64,000 nucleotides of DNA from assembly GCF_900110675.1 (NCBI RefSeq), contig NZ_FOEN01000007.1, positions 44,834 to 108,833 on the forward strand, written 5' to 3'. The translations under genes and the position numbers were made by a program. The number at the start of each line of letters is the position of its first letter. The stretch's first letter is position 1. Positions 7,282-17,001 of this stretch are shown one piece after another. The notes under the pieces are model-generated. The model was given only the letters and a program-made list of their open reading frames with translations. It ran no database searches and was not told the origin of the DNA. The stretch comes from Ignavigranum ruoffiae. Lineage in GTDB: Bacteria > Bacillota > Bacilli > Lactobacillales > Aerococcaceae.

Positions 7282-7378
7282 GATAAGTCCTCCTTTTTTA
7301 TTTGTCTTTAGTATAGGACAAATAATAAAAAGATAGTGTTAAAGCATCAGCAAAGGTATTAATATTAGATTAAGATAA

Positions 7379-7401
7379 AATCTTTATACAATCTTAATGT
7401 C
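7379..7401 (+). promoter_or_regulatory. KdpE-like tandem box and promoter of kdpDE
   Basis: Two direct half-sites, AATCTTTAT (7379-7387) and AATCTTAAT (7390-7398), are offset by 11 bp as expected for an OmpR-family response regulator dimer. The 23-bp box ends 40 bp before a -10 TACAAT (7441-7446) that lacks a good -35, which is typical of an activated promoter. The same box, differing by one base, occurs at 11079-11101 with identical spacing. Confidence 0.65.
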
Positions 7402-7477
7402 ATGGTATTAGTCTTTACGAGGTCAAAAGGTCGGATAAAGTACAATAATCTTAGGAGAATCGAAAGAAGGTGAGCTT

Positions 7478-10156
7478 ATGGTGAAAGATTTAAAATCGGA
7501 TTATCAGCTTGATCAGTCAGGATCGATGCAAGGGAAATTAAAGATATTCTGTGGCTATGCCGCAGGAGTAGGTAAGACCTATGGAATGTTAGAAGCAGCT
7601 CATAGCGCCAAAGACCAAGGCATTGATGTCGTGATTGGCTATATTGAGCCCCATACTAGACCGGATACTTTGCGCTTACTTGAAGGATTAGAGACGATTC
7701 CAGCGCAAGAGATTAACTATCGAGGTTTGACTTTGAAAGAATTCGATCTTGATGCAGCATTGGAGCGTAAACCGCAACTTATTCTGGTCGATGAATTAGC
7801 TCATTCTAATGCCCAGGGCTTAAGACATAGCAAGCGATATCAAGATGTTGAAGAGCTATTGCGCGCTGGGATTGATGTTTATACGACCTTAAATATACAA
7901 CACCTTGAATCATTAAAAGACGTGGTCGACACAGTTACTCAGGTGGCCGTGACGGAACGGGTGCCTGATTCAGTCTTCGATGCAGCTGAGCAAATTGAGT
8001 TAGTTGATATTGAACCAGATGATTTAATCCAACGCTTAAAGTCGGGTAAGATTTACCAACGGGTTCAAGCTTCACGTGCCCTAGATCACTTCTTTACTCG
8101 TGAGAATTTAACCGCTTTAAGAGAAATCGCAATGCGTCGAACTGCCGATCATTTAAGTCGCCATGCCCAAAGAGCGGGAAATGAACAAAGTGTCAAGGCC
8201 AGTGAACATATCCTCGTCTGTATCTCAAGTTCGCCGAGTAATGCTAAAGTGATCCGGACAGCTGCCAGAATGGCTGAGGCCTTTCATAGTCATTTTACGG
8301 CTTTGTATGTGGACGATTCAGAACACAAAGCTGTAAAAAGTAATGAACTGAAACAACTAAGAGCTAATTTACGTTTAGCAGAACAACTTGGCGCTCAGAT
8401 TTCTACCGTATATGGCGATGATCCAGCTACTCAGATTGCCGAATATGTTCGAGTCAGTGGCATTACTAAAATCGTGCTCGGACGGACCCATCAACCCAAT
8501 CGTTTATTGATGGACCAGAAAACTTTGGCGGATAAGTTAACTCGATTAGTAACTGATATTGACATATATATTATCCCCGACAGCCAGATGAATCAGCCAA
8601 GAGATTATAAGCTGTTTAATAACACATCGCTCGCTTTTTCTTGGGAGGATATTCTTAAAGTCATTGCTTTAAATATTTTAGCCACGGTGATTAGTTTTGG
8701 TTTTTATCAAATTGGTTTACGGGAAGCCAATATTATTACGGTGTATATTCTGGCAGTATTATTAACCGCTGTCTGGACTCGGGGGCATTGGTATGGAGGC
8801 TTAGCTTCCTTATTAAGTATGATTGGCTTTAATTACTTCTTTACGATTCCACGGTTTTCGTTGGCGGCTAACGCGCCTGATTATCCGGTTACCTTTCTGA
8901 TTATGTTATTTTCTAGTTTGATTTCGAGTACATTGGCCAGCCGAGTGAAGAAACAGGCTCAAGAATCGGCTCAGCGAGCTTATCATATGGAGATTCTGAT
9001 GAATAGTAATCAGAAATTAGCTCAGGGCCAAAGTGAAGCTGAGATTCTTCAAGTAGCGGCAAGTCAAATTACTGAGCTCCTCAAGCGCCCCATCTTATAT
9101 GGCTTGGCCAAAGTCAATATGCCTTTGCAGTTTCATGAGACTAGCCGACCTGGGATGGGCAAGCTGATTGGTGAATTAACTCAAGACGAATTAGCGATTG
9201 CGAGTTGGGTGATTAAGAACAACAAGCACGCTGGTGCAACCACCAACACCTTATCGCATGCGCAGAACCTATACATGGCAGTGCGGGGAACTCAAGGGGT
9301 CTTAGGAGTCATCGGTATTCCAACCAAATATTATCCAGATTTAACGATGTTTGAGAAGAACCTGATGGTTTCCATTTTGAATGACTGTGGTTTAATGTTG
9401 GAAAGACGACGACTGATCGAGGAAAAACAATTCATTGAAATTGAGACACAACGAGAGCGACTGCGGTCTAATCTCCTACGATCGATCTCTCATGATTTGC
9501 GGACCCCTTTAACGAGTATTAGTGGCAATGCTTCTGTATTAATGGATCAAAGTATTCATTTAGCAGAGAGTAAGAAGCAAGAACTTTATACTTCAATTTA
9601 TGATGATGCGATGTGGCTAGTCAATCTGACAGAAAACTTGCTCTCAATAACCAAAATTGATAATGGAACCATGCAGTTAGCCATCAATGCTGAATTATTA
9701 GAAGATGTCTTCCATGAGGCGGTGACTCATGTGGACCGAAAGATAGCAAATCATCATTTAAAGGTTGAACTCCCCGATGAACTTCTCGTCGCAAGAATGG
9801 ACGGCCGCTTAATTGTCCAAGTGCTAGTGAATTTATTGAACAATGCGATTAAATATACTCAAGAAGGCTCTGAAATTTATTTAAAGGCAGAACGAAAAGC
9901 CCATTCGGTATGGATTCAGGTCAAGGATAATGGACCAGGAATTCCGCTGCGGGCCAAAGAACATCTTTTTGATATGTTTTATACAGCGGATTTAGGGCGG
10001 TCGGATAGTCGTAGAGGCTTGGGGTTGGGCTTAAGTCTTTGTAAGTCTATTGTGGAAGCCCATGGAGGTAGAATTTGGGTGAAAGATAATCAACCCCAAG
10101 GGACAGTCTTTACCTTTACGCTTCCTTTAGAAGAGGTGAATATAGAAAATGTATAA
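7478..10156 (+). CDS. kdpD: Potassium-sensing histidine kinase KdpD
   Basis: An 892-aa membrane sensor kinase, the usual length for KdpD. Domains in order are: the cytosolic KdpD N-domain with Walker A (GYAAGVGKTYGML) and Walker B (LILVDELAHSN); a universal-stress-protein-like domain (about 240-370); four membrane helices (about 395-495); a GAF-like linker; and the kinase core. The phosphorylated histidine is His672 in SISHDLRTPLTS. The ATP-binding boxes include LLNNAIKYT and a G-rich RGLGLGLSLCK. It senses low potassium or turgor and phosphorylates KdpE. Its 3' end overlaps kdpE by 8 bp, indicating translational coupling. The ATG is preceded by GAAGGTGAG. Confidence 0.96.
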   Translation: MVKDLKSDYQLDQSGSMQGKLKIFCGYAAGVGKTYGMLEAAHSAKDQGIDVVIGYIEPHTRPDTLRLLEGLETIPAQEINYRGLTLKEFDLDAALERKPQLILVDELAHSNAQGLRHSKRYQDVEELLRAGIDVYTTLNIQHLESLKDVVDTVTQVAVTERVPDSVFDAAEQIELVDIEPDDLIQRLKSGKIYQRVQASRALDHFFTRENLTALREIAMRRTADHLSRHAQRAGNEQSVKASEHILVCISSSPSNAKVIRTAARMAEAFHSHFTALYVDDSEHKAVKSNELKQLRANLRLAEQLGAQISTVYGDDPATQIAEYVRVSGITKIVLGRTHQPNRLLMDQKTLADKLTRLVTDIDIYIIPDSQMNQPRDYKLFNNTSLAFSWEDILKVIALNILATVISFGFYQIGLREANIITVYILAVLLTAVWTRGHWYGGLASLLSMIGFNYFFTIPRFSLAANAPDYPVTFLIMLFSSLISSTLASRVKKQAQESAQRAYHMEILMNSNQKLAQGQSEAEILQVAASQITELLKRPILYGLAKVNMPLQFHETSRPGMGKLIGELTQDELAIASWVIKNNKHAGATTNTLSHAQNLYMAVRGTQGVLGVIGIPTKYYPDLTMFEKNLMVSILNDCGLMLERRRLIEEKQFIEIETQRERLRSNLLRSISHDLRTPLTSISGNASVLMDQSIHLAESKKQELYTSIYDDAMWLVNLTENLLSITKIDNGTMQLAINAELLEDVFHEAVTHVDRKIANHHLKVELPDELLVARMDGRLIVQVLVNLLNNAIKYTQEGSEIYLKAERKAHSVWIQVKDNGPGIPLRAKEHLFDMFYTADLGRSDSRRGLGLGLSLCKSIVEAHGGRIWVKDNQPQGTVFTFTLPLEEVNIENV

Positions 10157-10847
10157 ACCAAAAGTATTAGTCATTGAAGATGATCCTGCAATTACAAATT
10201 TGATTCGAACAACTTTGGATACGCAAGCCTATCAATATCATACAGCTAAGACTGGATCCGAGGCTTTGTTAGATGCCGTATCTTATAATGCAGATGTCAT
10301 TATTTTAGATTTAGGTTTGCCTGATATGGACGGGGTGGAAATTATTCACAAAGTACGCGGTTGGAGCCAAGTGCCAATTATTGTGGTTAGTGCTCGTAGC
10401 GAAGACCAAGACAAAGTAGAAGCCCTGGATGCCGGTGCCGATGATTATTTAACCAAACCCTTTAGTATTGAAGAATTCCTTGCTCGTTTACGAGTTGCTC
10501 TAAGACGAAGTCAAACAGAAACAACGCTAACGCAAGCGCCATCTAGCCTATACCAAAACGGCGACTTAGAAATTGATTATGCAGCTGGGTGTGCTTATAT
10601 GCATGGTGAAGAAATCCATTTAACGCCAATTGAATATAAATTACTAACGGTATTGGCCAAACATACAGGTAAAGTCTTAACCCATAATTTCATCCTTAAA
10701 GAAGTCTGGGGAAGTAGTATCGGTGCTGATGTGCCGTCTCTACGCGTATTTATGGCGACCCTGCGTAAGAAAATTGAACCCACCCCCTCAGATCCCAATT
10801 ATATACAAACCCATATCGGTGTGGGTTATCGAATGATAAAACAATAA
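10149..10847 (+). CDS. kdpE: Response regulator KdpE
   Basis: A 232-aa OmpR/PhoB-type regulator. The receiver domain has the acidic pocket (Glu10, Asp11, Asp12), phospho-acceptor Asp54 and the conserved KPF lysine. The C-terminal winged helix (about residues 130-228) contains LTPIEYKLLTVLAKHTGKVL. Phosphorylated by KdpD, it should activate kdpFABC. The matching tandem boxes ahead of kdpD and ahead of the kdpF region suggest it also activates its own operon. Overlap with kdpD is 8 bp. Confidence 0.95.
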   Translation: MYKPKVLVIEDDPAITNLIRTTLDTQAYQYHTAKTGSEALLDAVSYNADVIILDLGLPDMDGVEIIHKVRGWSQVPIIVVSARSEDQDKVEALDAGADDYLTKPFSIEEFLARLRVALRRSQTETTLTQAPSSLYQNGDLEIDYAAGCAYMHGEEIHLTPIEYKLLTVLAKHTGKVLTHNFILKEVWGSSIGADVPSLRVFMATLRKKIEPTPSDPNYIQTHIGVGYRMIKQ

Positions 10848-11078
10848 ATTATTGATGATGAAAGAGCTGACGAGTTAAACAACTTCAATGATTCCCATAG
10901 CTCAAGATATAAACGCGACCTCTTGTTTATTCATCACATAAAATTGAACTGATGAAATTTTTAGGGAAATCCAGCACTCCTTGCTATCAGCTTTCATAAC
11001 ATCCGTGTCTTTCTGACCGTAATAGATCTTGGATGATCTAATTCGGTGGATTGATGCGGATTTTTTCTTATTTTAGTT
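10848..11078. other. kdpE to kdp structural operon intergenic region
   Basis: This stretch has no supported ORF. It contains an imperfect hairpin (10 of 12 pairs) formed by 11017-11028 and 11035-11046, followed some 15 bp later by a T-run (TTTTTTC near 11061-11067). That could end the kdpDE transcript. The downstream promoter region with the KdpE box begins at 11079. Confidence 0.4.
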
Positions 11079-11101
11079 AATCTTTATGCAATCTTAATGT
11101 C
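11079..11101 (+). promoter_or_regulatory. KdpE-like tandem box and promoter of the kdpFABC operon
   Basis: The half-sites AATCTTTAT (11079-11087) and AATCTTAAT (11090-11098) repeat the box at 7379-7401, with one base different in the whole 23 bp. It ends 40 bp before a -10 TACACT (11141-11146) without a recognisable -35. The first gene starts at 11177, 76 bp from the box, against 77 bp for kdpD. Confidence 0.65.
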
Positions 11102-11176
11102 CGAGCTCAAGCACTAAGACCAACTTTATAAGCTTTGCTGTACACTAAGTTTTGAAATGATGAAGGAGGAATAACC

Positions 11177-11275
11177 ATGTTAGATATCCTAATGATTTTA
11201 ATTGGAATGATGTCTATTATCGCTGTCATCTTATTAATTCAATGGTGTCAGGGACAAATCGAACACAAAGAGTAA
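11177..11275 (+). CDS. 32-aa membrane protein ahead of kdpF
   Basis: A short ORF with an excellent ribosome binding site (AAGGAGGAATAACC before ATG). It encodes MLDILMILIGMMSIIAV..., one hydrophobic helix followed by a polar tail ending in QIEHKE. It is the first gene of the kdp structural operon; kdpF starts 12 bp after its stop. It resembles KdpF in size and topology but lacks the KdpF C-terminal YALVHPDKF-type motif, so it is a distinct peptide. It may be an extra small subunit or stabiliser of the Kdp complex, or a regulator. This is inferred from position only. Confidence 0.65.
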   Translation: MLDILMILIGMMSIIAVILLIQWCQGQIEHKE

Positions 11276-11286
11276 GGAGTCAGATT

Positions 11287-11364
11287 ATGATTGTACTTTC
11301 AGTAATTATTATCTTGTTATTTATCTATTTGATTTACGCTTTAGTCCATCCAGATAAATTTTAA
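11287..11364 (+). CDS. kdpF: K+-transporting ATPase small subunit KdpF
   Basis: A 25-aa peptide with one membrane helix and the characteristic KdpF ending YLIYALVHPDKF. KdpF binds the KdpA/KdpB interface and stabilises the complex. AAGGAG stands just ahead of the ATG, inside the end of the preceding small ORF. The gene order F-A-B-C is the standard one. Confidence 0.92.
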   Translation: MIVLSVIIILLFIYLIYALVHPDKF

Positions 11365-11385
11365 AAAGACAAAGAAGGTGAGTTT

Positions 11386-13128
11386 ATGTGGCAGATTCTG
11401 CTGACTTTATTGATTTATTTAATCTTGGTAATTCCGGTAGGGACTTATATGTTTCGTGTCACGCTTCAGAAGGAGACTCGACTAGATCCGCTATTGAATC
11501 CACTGGATCAATTTATTTATAAATTGGCGGGGATTCATCCAGAACAGGCGATGAATTGGAAACAATATGCTTTAAGTTTGGTCAAGACCAACGGTATCAT
11601 GCTCTTATTGACCTATCTTATTCTACGTTGGCAAAGTATAGGATTATTCAATCCGAATCAGATTGGGGCAATGGAAGCATCTTTATCATTTAATACTGTA
11701 ATCAGCTTTATGACCAACACGAATTTACAACACTATGCTGGAGAAAGTGGTTTGTCCTACTTATCTCAGATGTTGGTCATTATCTTTATGATGTTCGTTT
11801 CAGCAGCTAGTGGTTATGCCGCTTGTGTGGCTTTTATCCGTGGACTTGTCGGTAATTCCAAGGATAATATGGGAAATTTCTATGTCGGCTTGGTTAGAAT
11901 TACCAGCCGAATATTACTCCCATTCTCTTTAATCGGGGGTCTACTTTTGGTCTGGCAAGGAGTTCCGCAAAACTTATCGGGAAACATCATTGTCGATACC
12001 TTGGAAGGCAGTAAACAAGTCATTGCAATGGGACCGGTAGCGGCTTTAGAGATTATCAAGCACTTAGGAACGAATGGGGGTGGATTTCTGGGCGCCAATT
12101 CGAGTACGCCAATTGAGAATCCAACTATTCTCTCTAATTTGATTGAACTCTATTCAATGATGCTTTTACCAGGCGCTTGTGTTATCACCTTTGGCAAGAT
12201 GTTGGTCGAACGAAACCAACCTTCAAATCCACTCAATCTAGTAAAGTATCGAGTTAAGGGGCTCACAGCCCGATTCTTTGGTCCGCAAGGTCGAAGTATC
12301 TTTACGGCCATGAGTATCTTGTTCTTCCTAGGTCTAATTCTCTGTGTTTGGGCTGAAAATCAAGGTAATCCGATCCTAGCAAGACTCGGCTTGAGCCAGG
12401 CGATGAGAAGTATGGAAGGCAAAGAAGTTCGCTTTGGTATTGCTCAATCCGCTTTATTTACCACCACCACGACTTCCTTTACGACGGGTACTGTTAATAA
12501 TATGCATGATACGTTAACCCCACTGGGTGGCTTGGTTCCCCTGCTCCATATGATGCTAAATGTGGTCTTTGGGGGCAAAGGGGTAGGATTAATGAATATG
12601 ATTATGTATGCCATCCTATCAGTATTTATTTGCGGATTGATGATTGGCCGTACACCTGAATATTTGGGTAAGAAGATAGAAGGCCGAGAAATGAAGCTCA
12701 CCGCTTTAGCCATTATTATTCATCCCTTATTAATTCTAGCTTTTTCGGCTTTAGCCGTTGGGACGACTTGGGGAAGAGAAGCCTTATCTAATCCAGGCTA
12801 CCATGGACTATCGCAAATACTTTATGAATATGCTTCTTCGGCGGCTAATAATGGTTCTGGCTTTGAAGGCTTAGGCGATAATACACCATTTTGGAATATT
12901 ACGACAGGTTTGGTAATGTTCTTTGGGCGATATTTATCGATCGTGATTCAATTAGCGATTGCTGGATCTTTAATGCGCAAACCTTTCATGAATCAATCTG
13001 TCGGAAGTCTAGAAACGGATACAATTAGTTTCGCGCTGATTTTAGTCTTTGTGGTCTATATCTTTGCTGCTTTGACCTTCTTTCCGGCTTTGGTATTGGG
13101 TCCAATTGCAGAGCATTTAACTTTATAA
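11386..13128 (+). CDS. kdpA: K+-transporting ATPase subunit KdpA
   Basis: A 580-aa polytopic membrane protein that forms the potassium-selective channel part of KdpFABC, related to the SKT/TrkH superfamily. Selectivity-filter loops are visible: [27 protein letters not shown], and [20 protein letters not shown]. The last pore region is [18 protein letters not shown]. Length is normal for the family. AGAAGGTGAG precedes the ATG, and kdpB follows after 26 bp. Confidence 0.97.
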   Translation: MWQILLTLLIYLILVIPVGTYMFRVTLQKETRLDPLLNPLDQFIYKLAGIHPEQAMNWKQYALSLVKTNGIMLLLTYLILRWQSIGLFNPNQIGAMEASLSFNTVISFMTNTNLQHYAGESGLSYLSQMLVIIFMMFVSAASGYAACVAFIRGLVGNSKDNMGNFYVGLVRITSRILLPFSLIGGLLLVWQGVPQNLSGNIIVDTLEGSKQVIAMGPVAALEIIKHLGTNGGGFLGANSSTPIENPTILSNLIELYSMMLLPGACVITFGKMLVERNQPSNPLNLVKYRVKGLTARFFGPQGRSIFTAMSILFFLGLILCVWAENQGNPILARLGLSQAMRSMEGKEVRFGIAQSALFTTTTTSFTTGTVNNMHDTLTPLGGLVPLLHMMLNVVFGGKGVGLMNMIMYAILSVFICGLMIGRTPEYLGKKIEGREMKLTALAIIIHPLLILAFSALAVGTTWGREALSNPGYHGLSQILYEYASSAANNGSGFEGLGDNTPFWNITTGLVMFFGRYLSIVIQLAIAGSLMRKPFMNQSVGSLETDTISFALILVFVVYIFAALTFFPALVLGPIAEHLTL

Positions 13129-13154
13129 GATTATTTGATGAGGAGGAAGATTCC

Positions 13155-15209
13155 ATGGCGCGAGATAATCAATCGTTGCTTACTAAGGATTTAATGAAAG
13201 ATGCCCTGCTGGGGTCAGTCAAGAAACTAAATCCACTCTATATGGCAAAGAATCCTGTGATGTTTGTCGTTGAAGTTGGTTTCTTGATTAGTTTATTGTT
13301 AAGTGTATTTCCCCAATTATTTTCTAAGACAGGGGTGGATGCGAATTCACAGACTTATAATTTGTTTGTGTGTTTGATTTTATTACTGACTTTATTATTT
13401 GCTAATTTTGCCGAATCTATTGCTGAAGGCCGAGGAAAGGCTCAGGCGGCCAGTTTGAAGAAGACCCAACAAGATACTAAGGCACGACGGCTCTTAGCAG
13501 ATGGCACTGAAGAAGTCGTTCTTTCTAGTGAATTAAATAAAGGTGATCTTGTCTTAGTCGGAGTGGGCGAAGTCATTCCAGGTGATGGTGAAGTATTGGA
13601 AGGAGTGGCTTCGGTTGACGAATCGGCGATTACTGGTGAATCCGCACCAGTTGTCCGTGAATCGGGCGGTGATTTCTCATCGGTAACTGGGGGAACGACG
13701 GTTGTATCGGATTGGTTGAAGATTCAAATTACTTCAGAATCTGGGAACAGTTTCTTGGATCGGATGATTGCACTGGTAGAAGGGGCTTCAAGAAAGAAGA
13801 CGCCTAACGAAATTGCCTTGAACACACTGTTAGTATCTTTGACCATTATCTTTCTTATTGTGATTGTAACCTTATATCCAATGGCCCAATATTCAGGAAT
13901 TACTTTACCTATTTCAACCTTGATTGCTTTATCGGTCTGTCTGATTCCTACGACGATTGGTGGACTCTTATCCGCGATTGGGATTGCTGGAATGGACCGA
14001 GTCACTCGATTTAATGTCATCGCCATGTCAGGGAAAGCTGTAGAATCTTGTGGCGATGTTGATACCATGATTCTTGATAAGACCGGAACGATTACTTATG
14101 GAAATCGCTTAGCTGCTGAAATCATTCCCGTCGGCGATGTTGATTTATCTTCAGCACTTCGCTGTGCCAGCTTAACGAGTCGCCATGATGAAACTCCGGA
14201 AGGGAAATCAACCTTAGATTTGGCCATTAAATTAGGCGACCAAAGTCATATCGAGGATAGGGTCGAATTTATTCCTTTCACTGCTCAGACTCGAATGAGC
14301 GGGGTAGATTTAGCAGATGGGAGTCAATTACGTAAAGGTGCTGTCGATGCCATCATATCTTTTGTCAAAGAACAAGGGGGGCAGGTCCCAAGTGACTTAA
14401 TCGGTCAAGTAGAACATATTTCGAGTTTAGGGGGAACGCCTTTAGTGATGTGTGAAAACAATCGCATCCTTGGGGTCATCTACCTTAAAGATACAGTCAA
14501 AGAAGGTATGGCAGAACGGTTCGAACGCCTACGGGCGATTGGAATTAAGACGATTATGTGTACCGGAGATAATCCTTTAACCGCTGCTACGATTGCTAAA
14601 GAAGCTGGCGTCGATGGGTTCATCGCTGAATGTAAACCTGAAGATAAGATAGAAGTGATTAAGAAAGAACAAGCTGAAGGCAAGATTGTAGCGATGACTG
14701 GGGATGGAACGAACGATGCCCCTGCTTTAGCCCAAGCTAATGTTGGTTTAGCCATGAATAGTGGTACGACTGCGGCGAAAGAGGCGGCTAATATGGTCGA
14801 TCTAGATTCTGATCCAACCAAGATTCTGGAAGTGGTTGAAATTGGTAAGCAATTATTGATTACGCGTGGAAGTTTGACAACTTTCTCAATTGCCAATGAT
14901 ATTGCCAAATATTTCGCTATCATTCCAGCCATGTTCATGCTAGCGATTCCTGAATTAGGTGTGCTAAATATCATGCAACTAGCGACCCCTCAAAGTGCCA
15001 TACTCTCGGCTTTAATCTTTAACGCCGTAATTATTCCTTGTTTAATTCCCCTAGCCATGAAGGGTGTTAAATATCGACCTATGTCTGCCGCTAAATTATT
15101 AGCTCGCAATATGATGATTTATGGTCTGGGTGGCGTGATTACCCCGTTTATCGGGATTAAATTAATCGATATCTTGATTACTCCACTATTAAATGGATTA
15201 GGAATGTAG
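13155..15209 (+). CDS. kdpB: K+-transporting ATPase subunit KdpB
   Basis: A 684-aa P-type ATPase catalytic subunit. The actuator loop TGESAPV, phosphorylation motif DKTGT (Asp308) and hinge [10 protein letters not shown] are all present, with about seven membrane helices. It hydrolyses ATP to drive potassium uptake through KdpA. Length and motifs are intact. The start follows GAGGAGGAAG, and kdpC begins 11 bp after its stop. Confidence 0.97.
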   Translation: MARDNQSLLTKDLMKDALLGSVKKLNPLYMAKNPVMFVVEVGFLISLLLSVFPQLFSKTGVDANSQTYNLFVCLILLLTLLFANFAESIAEGRGKAQAASLKKTQQDTKARRLLADGTEEVVLSSELNKGDLVLVGVGEVIPGDGEVLEGVASVDESAITGESAPVVRESGGDFSSVTGGTTVVSDWLKIQITSESGNSFLDRMIALVEGASRKKTPNEIALNTLLVSLTIIFLIVIVTLYPMAQYSGITLPISTLIALSVCLIPTTIGGLLSAIGIAGMDRVTRFNVIAMSGKAVESCGDVDTMILDKTGTITYGNRLAAEIIPVGDVDLSSALRCASLTSRHDETPEGKSTLDLAIKLGDQSHIEDRVEFIPFTAQTRMSGVDLADGSQLRKGAVDAIISFVKEQGGQVPSDLIGQVEHISSLGGTPLVMCENNRILGVIYLKDTVKEGMAERFERLRAIGIKTIMCTGDNPLTAATIAKEAGVDGFIAECKPEDKIEVIKKEQAEGKIVAMTGDGTNDAPALAQANVGLAMNSGTTAAKEAANMVDLDSDPTKILEVVEIGKQLLITRGSLTTFSIANDIAKYFAIIPAMFMLAIPELGVLNIMQLATPQSAILSALIFNAVIIPCLIPLAMKGVKYRPMSAAKLLARNMMIYGLGGVITPFIGIKLIDILITPLLNGLGM

Positions 15210-15220
15210 GAGGCGGATTC

Positions 15221-15871
15221 ATGAAAGTAAAACAATTATCTTTCTGGCAAGATTTAGCGCAAGGGTTCAGATTAACGTTGGTCATGCTTGTTCTCTGTGG
15301 CTTTATTTTTCCGATGATTTTGACCGGATTGAGCGCTATGTTATTCCCCAGTCAAGCTAAGGGGAGTTTAGTAGAATTTGATGGTCAGCATGTTGGCGCG
15401 AAGAATGTTGGCCAAGAGTTTCGTCAAGATTATTTCCTCTGGAGTCGACCATCGGCTTATCACTACAATGTATATCGAGAAGATTCAGCGGGCAATCAAA
15501 CCTATCTCGATGGCAGTGAGTTTGCTGGCTTAGCATCGGGTTCAGATAATTACGCTCCATCCAATCCAGCACTCGCTGACCGGGTTAAACAAGATATGCA
15601 GACATTTCTGGCCAAAAACCCAGGAGTTAAAGTCGAAGACATTCCGACGGATTTAATGACCGCTTCAGGATCAGGTTTAGATCCACATATTTCCAAAGCG
15701 GCCGCTGAAATTCAAGTCGACCGGATTGCCAAGGCATCAGGTCTAGCTAAAAGTAGTATAGAAAAGATTATTCGGAAACATACGCAAGGGAAATTATTGT
15801 CTATCTTAGGTGAAGAAACAGTCAATGTTCTGCTCGTAAATATCGATATTGCTAAAGCGATGCAGAATTGA
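15221..15871 (+). CDS. kdpC: K+-transporting ATPase subunit KdpC
   Basis: A 216-aa protein with one N-terminal membrane helix (about residues 18-40) and an extracellular C-terminal domain. Conserved KdpC segments include FPMILTG, LWSRPSAYHYN and SGSGLDPHIS. KdpC is the accessory subunit that increases ATP affinity of KdpB and gates ion entry. It is the last gene of the operon, followed by a terminator at 15957-16005. Confidence 0.95.
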   Translation: MKVKQLSFWQDLAQGFRLTLVMLVLCGFIFPMILTGLSAMLFPSQAKGSLVEFDGQHVGAKNVGQEFRQDYFLWSRPSAYHYNVYREDSAGNQTYLDGSEFAGLASGSDNYAPSNPALADRVKQDMQTFLAKNPGVKVEDIPTDLMTASGSGLDPHISKAAAEIQVDRIAKASGLAKSSIEKIIRKHTQGKLLSILGEETVNVLLVNIDIAKAMQN

Positions 15872-15956
15872 TCCGTTTGAATAATATGTAGGCTCTCTAC
15901 AGGATTTGCAATAAACAAGTTCTACTGAACGATAGTGACCATTAAATTTAAAAATT

Positions 15957-16005
15957 TCTACCTAACAGGCTGGATAATCAGTGCCGATTGTTAGGTAGTT
16001 TTTTT
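15957..16005 (+). terminator. Terminator of the kdp operon
   Basis: CTACCTAACA (15958-15967) pairs perfectly with TGTTAGGTAG (15989-15998) and is followed by a T-run to 16005. The rest of the interval up to 16210 is AT-rich with no supported gene. Confidence 0.85.
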
Positions 16006-16210
16006 ATGGAGAATGTTTTTCATTGATAGGCTTAAATATCTCAACCAAAAATAATTTGTGATATTTGTGACCCTAGAGAAACTTTTTGTTTAAATATCGC
16101 TTTATATTTTGAGCGTTTAAGTAAGAAAGCAAAGCTGAATTGTGCTAGGCTTAAGTTAAGCAATACAAATATTTATGAGTCATTCAAGGTCAATAAGAGG
16201 GGTGGTTGGA

Positions 16211-16900
16211 TTGAAGGTCTTAGTTGTCTTAACGAATTCTGAGTATTACGATCGAGCACACAAATATGCTAGCGGTTTATGGTTAGCCGAGGCGACTGAT
16301 TTCGTCGATGTAGTTGAACAAGCTGGACTAGAGGTAGATTTTATGAGCCCTAAAGGAGGGGTGGTGCCGATTGATCCAATGAGTCTCCACTGGTTATTTA
16401 CCAACCGATCAACCTTAAATCGTTATCAATCCGTTCAATTTCAAGATCGGGCCTTAACTTATTCGCTGAATCCAGCGCAAGTTAAATCTCGAGATTATGT
16501 AGCGATTTATTATACAGGGGGTCATGGGGTCTTAGCAGATTTCAAGGATAATCCAGCTTTGAAGCAAGTTGCTGAAGAAATCCACCAACGAGGGGGTTAT
16601 CTTTGTTCAGTCTGTCATGGCTTAGCAGGCTTGTTAAATTTACAAAATTCAGATGGAAGCTATCTTCTCCAAGGTAGAAGAGCGACTGGTTTTACCACTC
16701 GCGAGGAGAAGTTAATGGGTAAAGCCCAAGCTGTGCCTTACCATGTCGAACAGATTGCACGCGAACGCGGCTGTAATTTCCGTCGGGGCATTCCTTTTAC
16801 ACCTTTTGCCCTTAAAGATGGGCAAATAATTACAGGACAAAATCCGATGTCCAGTCACTATGTTGCTCGCTTGTTGATGCGTAGTTTAAGCAAAAAGTAA
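16211..16900 (+). CDS. DJ-1/PfpI family protein (Hsp31-like)
   Basis: A 229-aa class I glutamine-amidotransferase-like protein. The nucleophile elbow is CSVCHG with Cys135 and His136, and the conserved acidic residue lies in SGLWLAEATDFVD (Glu27). This matches the Hsp31/YDR533C subgroup, known for glutathione-independent glyoxalase (methylglyoxal to lactate), chaperone or deglycase activity. I chose the TTG at 16211 because GAGGGGTGG stands five bases before it. The in-frame ATG at 16175 has no SD; using it adds 12 residues. It is a probable stress-protection protein in the cytosol. The following gene starts about 100 bp later and may share its transcript. Confidence 0.75.
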   Translation: MKVLVVLTNSEYYDRAHKYASGLWLAEATDFVDVVEQAGLEVDFMSPKGGVVPIDPMSLHWLFTNRSTLNRYQSVQFQDRALTYSLNPAQVKSRDYVAIYYTGGHGVLADFKDNPALKQVAEEIHQRGGYLCSVCHGLAGLLNLQNSDGSYLLQGRRATGFTTREEKLMGKAQAVPYHVEQIARERGCNFRRGIPFTPFALKDGQIITGQNPMSSHYVARLLMRSLSKK

Positions 16901-17001
16901 ATCATTATTAGTTAAAGCTTTTCGCGTAATCAAGAAATAGATTTAAAATGTTAATCAATACTAGCCTTAAAAATATGAATCAATATGATAGGAGCGATAA
17001 A

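Noticed and set aside
12444..12713. Reverse-strand ORFs inside kdpA, kdpB and rib genes
   Set aside because: Frames opposite strongly conserved genes without SD; typical shadow ORFs.
16108..16125. cre-like sequence ahead of the DJ-1 gene
   Set aside because: At least four mismatches to the consensus.
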